DNA of 64,000 nucleotides from an uncultured Clostridia bacterium (GTDB lineage: Bacteria; Bacillota; Clostridia; Christensenellales; Borkfalkiaceae), in contig CASDOP010000003.1 in NCBI GenBank assembly GCA_949282385.1, forward strand, positions 62,001 to 126,000, given 5' to 3'. The notes under the pieces are model-generated. The model was not told the DNA's origin, did not search any database, and saw only the letters and a program-made list of their open reading frames with translations. Below, in pieces: positions 24,152 to 31,454 of this stretch (positions within the stretch are counted from its first letter, which is position 1; each line of letters begins with the position of its first letter). A program made the translations under genes and the position numbers.

Positions 24152-24901
24152 TTATATCTTTGCGAAAGTAATTTTGTAACTTACGCCCTCGAGGCACGCG
24201 GCAAGATACGAAAGCGTATCAACGGCTTCAATTCTGTCCTTGCCCTCGGTAAGATTTTTATATGAGTTATAGGGATTCAGACCGCCGAAAGCTTCTCCCC
24301 AGGCAAAAGTTATGCTGACCTTAACGGTAAACGGCTGGCTGCCGCCATCCGAAAAAGTGAACGCGCCGTCTGAGTACGCAAGGGGCGACCCCGAAGGAAT
24401 TTCCGCGCTTATGCTCGCCGACGAAACGTCTGCGATAAATCCTTTCTGCACGGCGGAAAGGTAGCTTGCCTCCTGCCCGTCGTAAAGGGTAAGTCCTTCG
24501 TACATATCCGAATAACGAACAAAATCCGAAGAATAAACGCTTGCGCTTTTGCCGTCCGAAGCCGAAATATTCAGTCTGAAAGACGTGCCTTGCGAATAAT
24601 TGCTGAAAGTAAAATTATAAACGAGCGTCAGATTTTCCTGCGAAGCACCGTCGGAATACAGCCAGCAGTAAGATACAGCCGCCTCGGCGGGCGCGCCGTA
24701 GCAAAGGCATTGATTTTCTTCGCCCTCTCCCGCAGCAACGACGAATGATTTATCGACAACGCCGTCGACAGTTACATTGCCCGTAAGCTCGGGCGTTTCC
24801 GACCCGCCCGCGAGCCACGCCGAAAAGCCTACGGCAGTTACGCAGAGCGCCGCCGCAACGGCGAGCGACGCAACAATAATTTTTCCCGAAAACAGTTTCA
24901 T
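24152..24901 (-). CDS. TasA/camelysin-like secreted protein with SipW-dependent signal
   Basis: A 249-residue protein from ATG 24901 (AGAGGA ribosome site); the longer upstream start adds an unlikely N terminus. Residues 4-30 form the SipW-type signal KIIVASLAVAAALCVTAVGF ending SAWLAGG. The mature part is a beta-sandwich (VYNFTFSNYSQGTSFRLNIS; TFSDGGSQPFTVKVSITFAWG). It would be exported and matured by the neighbouring signal peptidase and form an extracellular fibre or coat. Family by signal, size and operon partner. Confidence 0.7.
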   Translation of the reverse strand: MKLFSGKIIVASLAVAAALCVTAVGFSAWLAGGSETPELTGNVTVDGVVDKSFVVAAGEGEENQCLCYGAPAEAAVSYCWLYSDGASQENLTLVYNFTFSNYSQGTSFRLNISASDGKSASVYSSDFVRYSDMYEGLTLYDGQEASYLSAVQKGFIADVSSASISAEIPSGSPLAYSDGAFTFSDGGSQPFTVKVSITFAWGEAFGGLNPYNSYKNLTEGKDRIEAVDTLSYLAACLEGVSYKITFAKI

Positions 24902-25056
24902 AATTCCTCTTTTGCAGTCATGCACTATATGCGCCCGCGCATGAATTGACACATTTTTGCACGCCGCGTAAAAGGGGCGCAATTACGCACGCGCACAACT
25001 AAAAATTAAAGCCGCGACGCGCGTTTGTCAATATCTACGGCCTGAAATGCGTCAAT

Positions 25057-27660
25057 TTAAACCTGAAATGCTTTTAATGGCTTTTTTGCACGCTGTCTGC
25101 GCCTTTTCGCTCCCGCAAAACGCGCAACTGTTTTGTAAACTTCGCCGAACAGAATTACCGAAAGTGAAAGAGCGAAAACGGTTATCCACTGCGCAGACGA
25201 AAGGCAAGCTATGCCGAACGCCGAAGAAAACGGCGAAAGGCAAAGCGCGACGTTTGCGACAATGCCTGCCGCGACCGTGGCAATTAAAACTTTGTTGGAA
25301 AGCGCGCCTCTGCCGAATGCCGACCTGCGCTCCATGCGCACGTTGAAAGCGTGGAAAAGTTCGCAAAACGATATACAAAGAAATGCCATGGTGGTAGCTG
25401 TCTGAACGCCGTAAGAATTAAGCGCAAAAGTGTATACCCCCACGGTTACCCCGCATATATATGCCCCCGAACACAAAACAGACAGCATTCCGCGCGCATT
25501 CAGCACGGCTTTTTCGGCGCGCTCGGGAGGGCGCTTCATCGCGTCGGGATCGCCCTTTTCCACACCGAGAGCGATTACAGGGAATGTATCGGTTATCAGG
25601 TTGATCCATAAAAGCTGGGTGGACAGCAGAAAGTCTTTGCCGACGAATATGAAGGTTGCAATGAGAATTGCAAGCACTTCGGCGAGGTTTGTCGAGAGAT
25701 AGAAATTTATCGTCTTGCGGATATTGGCTGAAATTCTTCTGCCCTCGCGCACGGCGGAAACTATCGTTGTAAAACAATCGTCGGCGATTACCATATCCGC
25801 GACGCTCTTTGTAACGTCCGTGCCGCTTAGCCCCATGGCGACGCCAATATCAGCCGATTTGATGGACGGAGCGTCGTTTACTCCGTCGCCCGTCATTGCG
25901 ACGACTTCGCCGGCGTTCTTTTTTACTTTTACTATAAGGTTTTTATGCGCGGGGGTAACGCGGGCAAAAACTCTGCCCTTTCTTATCGCCTCCGTACGAT
26001 CGCGCGCCGACATTGCGTCGAGCTGTTCGCCCGAAAAAACGAGGGACGGGTCGGAACATATTCCCGCCTGTTTTGCCACTGCGAGCGCCGTGCGCGCGTG
26101 GTCGCCCGTTATCATTACAGTAGAAATTCCAGCCGTCGCGCACTCTTCTACCGCCTGTTTAACGCCGCTTTTAAGTCCGTCCGCCATGCCGCACAGACCT
26201 AAAAACGTAAGATTTTCTTCCCTGTCGCCCCTGCCGCAGGCAAAGCCCAGCACCCTCATTGCTTTATCCGAAAAATATGCGTTGCGCTCGCTTATAAGCG
26301 CTATATCGCTTTGGGTTATATCCCTTTCGCCCCGTTCGTCGGCAATTTTTGTACATTTTTTTATCAGCACATCGGGCGCGCCCTTGCTCAGTATTATTAT
26401 CCCTTCCCTGCCTTCAACTATTACGCTCATCATCTTGCGTTCGGAAGAAAAGGCGATTTCGCTTATTCTCTCGTATTTTTCGCCGTAGGGCGGCATGCTT
26501 TCGGCATAATTTTTGATGGCAACTTCCGTTGGATCGCCGACGTTGCCCTTCGCGTTGTTGCACTCCGCCATGCATCTTAGGAACATGGGCGAACCTTCGC
26601 CTCCGCAGGGCAGCCAGACGGAGCGCACCTGCATTTTATTGCGCGTGAGAGTACCCGTCTTGTCCGTGCAGATACATGTGCATCCGCCCAGCGTTTCGAC
26701 GGCTTTCATCTTGCGTATAACGACGTTTTGCCTGCTCATGCGCTGAACGCCCATTGCCATTATTATGGTTACCACCGCAGGAAGACCTTCGGGGATGGCG
26801 GCTACGGCTATGGCGACAGACGTCATGAAGCTGCGCAGAATTTCGCCGCGCGCAAATGCGGAAAATAAAAATATCACCGCGGCAACGCCGATGACGAACA
26901 GCGAAATGACCTTGCCGAGCTTATTCAAAGTGCGTTCGAGAGGAGTTTTGCCCTTATCCTCGCCCTCGAGCATGTCGGCTATTGCGCCTATCTGCGTGTT
27001 TCTGCCCGTACCCGTAACTAAAGCGACGGCATTGCCGCTGACGACGTAGGTTGAAGAAAAGAGCATGTTCTGCGTCGAGCCGAGTGGTGTTTTTTTATCC
27101 TTTATTACGCATTCGCGCTTTTCCGCCGCGACAGATTCGCCCGTAAGCGCCGCCTCGTCCGCCTTGAGCTGATTGCAGGAAATTATGCGGCAATCGGCGG
27201 GAACGAGGTCGCCCTCTTCGAGGCGCACCATATCGCCCGCGACAAGTTCTGCGGCGGGAATTTTAACTTCCTTTCCGTCGCGCAGCACGATAGCCGACGG
27301 AGCGGACAATTTTTTTAAATTTTCTATCGCCTTATCCGCGCGATACTGCTGCACCGTGCCTATCGCGGCATTGAGAATTATTATGCAGACTATTATTATC
27401 GTATCCGTAAGGTCACTGAAATCGCGCGAAACGAGCGCGATTATGCCCGAAATCGCCGCGGCAGCGACGAGAAGAAGCGTCATTACGTCGCCGAACTGAC
27501 ACAAAAACAGTTTGAAAACGTTTATCTTTTTGCCTTTTTCAATGATATTCGCGCCTTGTTCGCGCAGGCGGCGAGCCGCCTCCTCCCCCGTAAGACCGTG
27601 CTCGTCCGTATCCAGGCTTTTCAGCGCGGCGGAAGCCGTCATGTATCTGTACTTAAGCAT
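25057..27660 (-). CDS. P-type Ca2+-transporting ATPase (type IIA)
   Basis: An 867-residue cation pump. Visible motifs in order: LTGESVAAE (actuator), IPEGLPAVVTI in M4 with the binding glutamate, CTDKTGTLTRNKM with the phosphorylated Asp, MITGDHARTAL, VAMTGDGVNDAPSIKSADIGVAMG (hinge), TNLAEVLAIL in M5 and LLWINLITDTFPVIALG in M6 carrying the Asn/Asp of calcium sites. Length and motifs match bacterial SERCA/PMCA-like pumps that export Ca2+. The plus-strand ORFs across it are shadows. Confidence 0.93.
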   Translation of the reverse strand: MLKYRYMTASAALKSLDTDEHGLTGEEAARRLREQGANIIEKGKKINVFKLFLCQFGDVMTLLLVAAAAISGIIALVSRDFSDLTDTIIIVCIIILNAAIGTVQQYRADKAIENLKKLSAPSAIVLRDGKEVKIPAAELVAGDMVRLEEGDLVPADCRIISCNQLKADEAALTGESVAAEKRECVIKDKKTPLGSTQNMLFSSTYVVSGNAVALVTGTGRNTQIGAIADMLEGEDKGKTPLERTLNKLGKVISLFVIGVAAVIFLFSAFARGEILRSFMTSVAIAVAAIPEGLPAVVTIIMAMGVQRMSRQNVVIRKMKAVETLGGCTCICTDKTGTLTRNKMQVRSVWLPCGGEGSPMFLRCMAECNNAKGNVGDPTEVAIKNYAESMPPYGEKYERISEIAFSSERKMMSVIVEGREGIIILSKGAPDVLIKKCTKIADERGERDITQSDIALISERNAYFSDKAMRVLGFACGRGDREENLTFLGLCGMADGLKSGVKQAVEECATAGISTVMITGDHARTALAVAKQAGICSDPSLVFSGEQLDAMSARDRTEAIRKGRVFARVTPAHKNLIVKVKKNAGEVVAMTGDGVNDAPSIKSADIGVAMGLSGTDVTKSVADMVIADDCFTTIVSAVREGRRISANIRKTINFYLSTNLAEVLAILIATFIFVGKDFLLSTQLLWINLITDTFPVIALGVEKGDPDAMKRPPERAEKAVLNARGMLSVLCSGAYICGVTVGVYTFALNSYGVQTATTMAFLCISFCELFHAFNVRMERRSAFGRGALSNKVLIATVAAGIVANVALCLSPFSSAFGIACLSSAQWITVFALSLSVILFGEVYKTVARFAGAKRRRQRAKKPLKAFQV

Positions 27661-27921
27661 AATTACCCCGCAGGTTTTTTATATACTCTATTTGTCCGCG
27701 GGCATTATTATGCAATAAAAAATATTTTGCCGCAAACAATCGCAGCCGCAAAGGACGGAAGCGAATGCGCGCGAGCGTAAAGGGACTGCACGCAAAGGCG
27801 CGCGGGCGAAAATTGCCCGCGCGCCGCAAAAGTTCAGAAAAAAACGCCGCAACCGCGCGCGGAAGTTTAGCGTTTTATTATGGCAGCCGCCGCAAAAACT
27901 ACGTATTTTTTCCGCTTACGC
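27661..27921. other. Intergenic region with a G+C hairpin
   Basis: No gene seen. A perfect 11-bp inverted repeat, GGCGCGCGGGC (27797-27807) and GCCCGCGCGCC (27815-27825), loop GAAAATT, lies in the middle. It has no clear T-run on either side, so its role is open (a weak terminator or an extragenic repeat). The ATPase promoter is not obvious by eye. Confidence 0.4.
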
Positions 27922-27953
27922 AAAAAAGCCGCCGCGATCGCAATCGCGGCGGC
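27922..27953 (-). terminator. Terminator of the ATPase/TOPRIM pair
   Basis: On the minus strand: stem GCCGCCGCGAT / ATCGCGGCGGC (27943-27953 and 27928-27938), loop of 4, then TTTTTT at 27927-27922. It lies 8 bp after the stop of the 204-residue gene. Confidence 0.9.
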
Positions 27954-27960
27954 GATAATG

Positions 27961-28575
27961 TTAAAGCTTGCGCGCTATTCTGTCCACCCACGAAGGGTCG
28001 GGATTTTCGAGATAATTCAACAGCGCGATAAAGTTTGTTGAAGGTTTTTTTCTGTAATTGCGGCTGAGATGTTCTATGTTGCGCTTCATGGTGTAGTAAT
28101 TTTCTGCATTAATCAGCCTGTTTATGCCCCTGCGCTGGTCGTCGCGCGCGCGATAATTTTCAATGCCCGTAAGCTGGCGTATGACATATGCGTTTTCGTG
28201 CTTGCTGTTGGTGGCAAGACTGACTTTGCCGAAGTGGGAAAGCTGCACCTGCATTGTGCAGGGATTGGCAAAGTACACGAGCTGCTTCGACACGTTTTTA
28301 TCGTGAAAGCGGTCGATTTTTTCGCATACAGATTTGAACTGGTCGTAGGGGAACATTTCCGTGTCGCAAAAAATTACGATGAGGTCGGCGTTGTCGTTCT
28401 GAAACTCGTTCTGGTAGACGGGCGGAATATTGTTTATCGACTTGGCGTTTTTAATTCTTATCGTATAAATGCCGTCCCACACTCCGCAATGCAACAGGCG
28501 AAGAAGGTAATCGAATTCTTCGTACCCCTCGCAGATTATCGTTATTTTTTTAATCGTCCTCTGCTTCATCTTCAT
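27961..28575 (-). CDS. RloB-like / TOPRIM-type protein, partner of the AAA ATPase
   Basis: A 204-residue protein. The N terminus ITIICEGYEEFDYL (residues 11-24) has the EGxxE element, and DLIVIFCDTEMFPYD (about 63-77) an acidic cluster, as in TOPRIM domains of RloB/OLD-type proteins. The rest is helical and basic with a C-terminal YLENPDPSWVDRIARKL. It overlaps the upstream ATPase gene by 26 bp, so the two are expressed as one unit. RloA/RloB pairs occur with restriction and abortive-infection loci. Nuclease activity is not shown. Confidence 0.6.
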   Translation of the reverse strand: MKMKQRTIKKITIICEGYEEFDYLLRLLHCGVWDGIYTIRIKNAKSINNIPPVYQNEFQNDNADLIVIFCDTEMFPYDQFKSVCEKIDRFHDKNVSKQLVYFANPCTMQVQLSHFGKVSLATNSKHENAYVIRQLTGIENYRARDDQRRGINRLINAENYYTMKRNIEHLSRNYRKKPSTNFIALLNYLENPDPSWVDRIARKL

Positions 28576-29818
28576 CCCTCCCGAGAAGGACGGCTATAAG
28601 ATCGGGTTCGGGCAGAGCGCCGAGCGTGCCTTCCTTATAGCTTTCCATAACGTCGTTTTCGTTGCGAGAATTATTTTTTTGCCCGATAATATCCGAAAGC
28701 GAACACAGCTTTACGCCGTCTTCGTCCTTGGACGCAAACCAGATCTGGTCTTTTCTGAACAGCCTGCGGCTGTCGAGCAGTGTAACGTCGTGAACCGTAA
28801 AAATGAGCTGCGCGTTGACGTTAAGCTCGTTATTGAACAGCGATACGATTGCCCTCGTAAGTTTGAAGTGCAGACTGCTGTCTATTTCGTCAACGACTAA
28901 AATTTTGCCTTCGGTGAGAGCTTCTATTATATAGCTTGCTATGGCGACCATCTTTTTTGTACCCGTGGAATCGAACACGAGACTTTTAACCGCCTTGCCC
29001 TTGTGAACGGAAGTCAGACGGTACATATCCTCAGGCGAATTGCCCATTTTAAGCACGCATTCCTGCGGGGATATGCTCTCATCAGAGGCGGGAATGTCGG
29101 CATAAAGATAGTCGTCTATGTCGAGGTCGGCAAGTTTTATCAGCTCTACCGTGCGCTCGCGGATGTCCTTATTATCCTTTAAAACGCTTATCGTCTTGTC
29201 GATGGGGATATTGTTCATGTCCACCACTTCGACCGAACGGGCAAAATCCGTGAGCAGTTTTTTGCACTCCGCCGCGGCGGGATATTTGCTTTCGTTTATC
29301 GTAAACACGGCAATATTGCTCGACGAAACCATGCCGAGAAGCTCGCCGAGGCGTTCGTCGCCGTCAAAACGATACTGCTCGTTCACTGTATCGCGCACAA
29401 AAATTTCGCGTTCGGAAAAGGCGTCGCCATCCTTTATTATCTGCGCAAAACGTTCATAGACAAAGCCCTTGGAATGCCCGCCATTGCAGCTGACGTCGTA
29501 ACTGAAATCGTATGAATAAGCCTTATCCCCCGCCGTGAAAGACACGCCGAGAGAACAGACGTCGCTTTGAGTAAAGATATTGACGGGCATAGAAAAATCG
29601 CAGTCGCTGAGCACTTTTTTAATGGTTGCGAGGGCGCGGAGCATGCAGGTTTTTCCGACGTTGTTGCCGCCGTAGACGCAAGCAGATTTCAAAACCTCGA
29701 AATCGCCGCAGGCATGAACGTTGGAATAGAATTTTTTTATCCCCGCGTCGGCTAAGAGGCTGAGCTGAGCCTTGCCTTCAAAAACGAGAAAATTATTAAC
29801 TCTTACGCTTAAAAGCAT
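28550..29818 (-). CDS. AAA ATPase of RloA/AAA_21 type
   Basis: A 422-residue ABC/SMC-fold ATPase. Walker A GGNNVGKT (residues 50-57), signature-like DSTGTKKM (283-290), Walker B KILVVDEIDSSLH (305-317) and H-switch TVHD (341-344). An N-terminal MLLSVRVNNFLVFEGKAQLSLLA is the usual beginning of this family (overlapping OLD, RloA and AbiL-type ATPases). Such proteins pair with a small TOPRIM protein in phage defence. A good promoter (29850-29878) precedes it and a terminator follows the pair. Confidence 0.8.
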   Translation of the reverse strand: MLLSVRVNNFLVFEGKAQLSLLADAGIKKFYSNVHACGDFEVLKSACVYGGNNVGKTCMLRALATIKKVLSDCDFSMPVNIFTQSDVCSLGVSFTAGDKAYSYDFSYDVSCNGGHSKGFVYERFAQIIKDGDAFSEREIFVRDTVNEQYRFDGDERLGELLGMVSSSNIAVFTINESKYPAAAECKKLLTDFARSVEVVDMNNIPIDKTISVLKDNKDIRERTVELIKLADLDIDDYLYADIPASDESISPQECVLKMGNSPEDMYRLTSVHKGKAVKSLVFDSTGTKKMVAIASYIIEALTEGKILVVDEIDSSLHFKLTRAIVSLFNNELNVNAQLIFTVHDVTLLDSRRLFRKDQIWFASKDEDGVKLCSLSDIIGQKNNSRNENDVMESYKEGTLGALPEPDLIAVLLGRDEDEAEDD

Positions 29819-29849
29819 TTTAAATTACCTCTTTATCATGTTCATAAAT

Positions 29850-29878
29850 ATTATACCACGGAAAATTTGCGCGTTCAA
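29850..29878 (-). promoter_or_regulatory. Promoter of the ATPase/TOPRIM operon
   Basis: Minus strand: TTGAAC (29878-29873), 17-bp spacer, TATAAT (29855-29850). A 25-nt leader with AGAGG precedes the ATG at 29818. Confidence 0.75.
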
Positions 29879-29944
29879 GACGTTAACCGAAATTAGCAGA
29901 TACGAAGAATAAAAGTTTTTGTATTATTTTATATTGCAATACGC

Positions 29945-29973
29945 TTTACAAGGCGGCTGACAAATGATAGAAT
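29945..29973 (+). promoter_or_regulatory. Promoter of the CDF transporter gene
   Basis: TTTACA (29945-29950), 17-bp spacer, TAGAAT (29968-29973). AAGAGGA at 29994-30000 precedes ATG 30007. Confidence 0.65.
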
Positions 29974-30006
29974 ATACGGAATACTTTATTGATAAGAGGA
30001 ATATGA

Positions 30007-31167
30007 ATGACAAAACTTTTATTTAAACTTTTCATTCCGAAAGGCGACGTTTCCGACCCGAACGTGCGCTCCGCTTACGGAAAACTTTCCGGCTTTACGG
30101 GAATAATTTTAAATATTCTGCTCGTCGCGGGCAAGCTGACGGCGGGACTTTTATCAGGTTCGGTTTCGATTATAGCCGACGCCTTGAACAACCTGTCGGA
30201 CGCGGGTTCTTCCGTGATAACGTTTATCGGTTTCCGCCTTGCGGGAAGAAAACCTGACAAGGAACACCCCTTCGGACACGGCAGAATTGAATACGTTGCG
30301 GGGCTTATTGTTTCGGTTATTATTATTTTTATGGGTATAGAACTTGTTCAGACTTCCGTAGAGAAAATAATAACGCCGCAAAAAGCAACTTTTTCCTATC
30401 TTGCCCTCGGCGTGCTGTGCGCCTCGATTGCGTTCAAACTGTGGATGTTCTTCTTTAACAGGAAGATTGCCAAAACCATAAATTCGCCTTCGGTTGCAGC
30501 CACGGCGACGGACAGCATTTCCGACGTTATCGCAACCACCGTCGTTCTGATTGCGCTCGTGTGCGGCATTTACACCGACTTTCCCGTGGACGGCACGGCG
30601 GGCATAATAGTTGCGCTGTTCATATTGAAGGGCGGCATAAGCGCGCTGAAAGACACGCAGGCTCCCCTCCTCGGCAAGCCAATAAGCAAGGAGCTTGCAG
30701 AACAGATAGACAGTCTTGCCATGGAACACGAAAATATTCTGGGCGTACACGACCTTATATATCACGATTACGGTCCGGGCAGAGCGCTTTTAAGTTTCCA
30801 CGTTGAAGTTCCCGCAGAAATATCCGTTATTGCCATTCACGGCATGATAGACCACATAGAACGCGAAATTTACAGTAAATACGGCATAGAAACGGTAATA
30901 CACATGGACCCCGTATGCAATGGGGGAATGTGCGACCATGTTCATTCGCTTGCTTTGCAGGCGGCAAAGAGCGTTCATCCAGACGCAACCATACACGACG
31001 TACAGATGGTCGATTGCGAGGGCAAAAACAAAGTTTACTTCGATATGATTTTGCCATACGGACTTGATATTTCCGATAGCCAGGCGGCAGCGCTCGCGGC
31101 GGAATATCTTAAGGAAAACGGAATTGACGCCGAAGTGCGCGTTGACCACCCCTATGTAGAGGCGTAA
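30007..31167 (+). CDS. Cation diffusion facilitator (CDF) metal exporter
   Basis: A 386-residue CDF protein with about six membrane segments. TM2 carries D58-x3-N62 (ADALNNLSDAG) and TM5 carries D171-x3-D175 (ATDSISDV); HPFGHGR lies between TM2 and TM3. Zinc CDFs have His in TM5; DxxxD at that place is the pattern of Mn/Fe-type members, so manganese or iron is the likelier substrate. The C-terminal cytoplasmic part is longer than usual (about 175 residues), with a second ferredoxin-like repeat. Not in an operon. Confidence 0.88.
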   Translation: MTKLLFKLFIPKGDVSDPNVRSAYGKLSGFTGIILNILLVAGKLTAGLLSGSVSIIADALNNLSDAGSSVITFIGFRLAGRKPDKEHPFGHGRIEYVAGLIVSVIIIFMGIELVQTSVEKIITPQKATFSYLALGVLCASIAFKLWMFFFNRKIAKTINSPSVAATATDSISDVIATTVVLIALVCGIYTDFPVDGTAGIIVALFILKGGISALKDTQAPLLGKPISKELAEQIDSLAMEHENILGVHDLIYHDYGPGRALLSFHVEVPAEISVIAIHGMIDHIEREIYSKYGIETVIHMDPVCNGGMCDHVHSLALQAAKSVHPDATIHDVQMVDCEGKNKVYFDMILPYGLDISDSQAAALAAEYLKENGIDAEVRVDHPYVEA

Positions 31168-31208
31168 ATTAAAAACGTAATATTAGTAATAAAAAGTATT
31201 AAAATTAA

Positions 31209-31247
31209 GCGCGCCCGCAGGCATTTGCCTGCGGGCGCGCAGCTTTA
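31209..31247 (+). terminator. Terminator after the CDF gene
   Basis: 15-bp stem GCGCGCCCGCAGGCA (31209-31223) / TGCCTGCGGGCGCGC (31226-31240), followed by AGCTTTATTT. The T-rich part is modest. Confidence 0.65.
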
Positions 31248-31370
31248 TTTGCATTAAAAATATTTGCCGACTCAAGAGTGGTTTTAATTTAACTTTAAGC
31301 GCAAATATATTTATTGCTTTAATCGATATTTTCTCGGTTTGCGGTCAGATAACCATTAAATCGACAAAGA

Positions 31371-31410
31371 AATAAAAGTCCCCGCGCAAAAATGCGCGGG
31401 GACTTTTATT
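31371..31410. terminator. Bidirectional terminator, pectate lyase end
   Basis: 15-bp perfect stem AAAAGTCCCCGCGCA (31374-31388) / TGCGCGGGGACTTTT (31393-31407), loop AAAA, T-run on both strands. It serves the minus-strand pectate lyase gene ending at 31455. Confidence 0.85.
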
Positions 31411-31454
31411 ACCCTTATTATCGCAGAAATAAACTTTCCTGATTTATTTGGATT

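Noticed and set aside
25715..26488. 257-codon plus-strand ORF over the P-type ATPase
   Set aside because: Shadow of a strongly conserved minus-strand gene.
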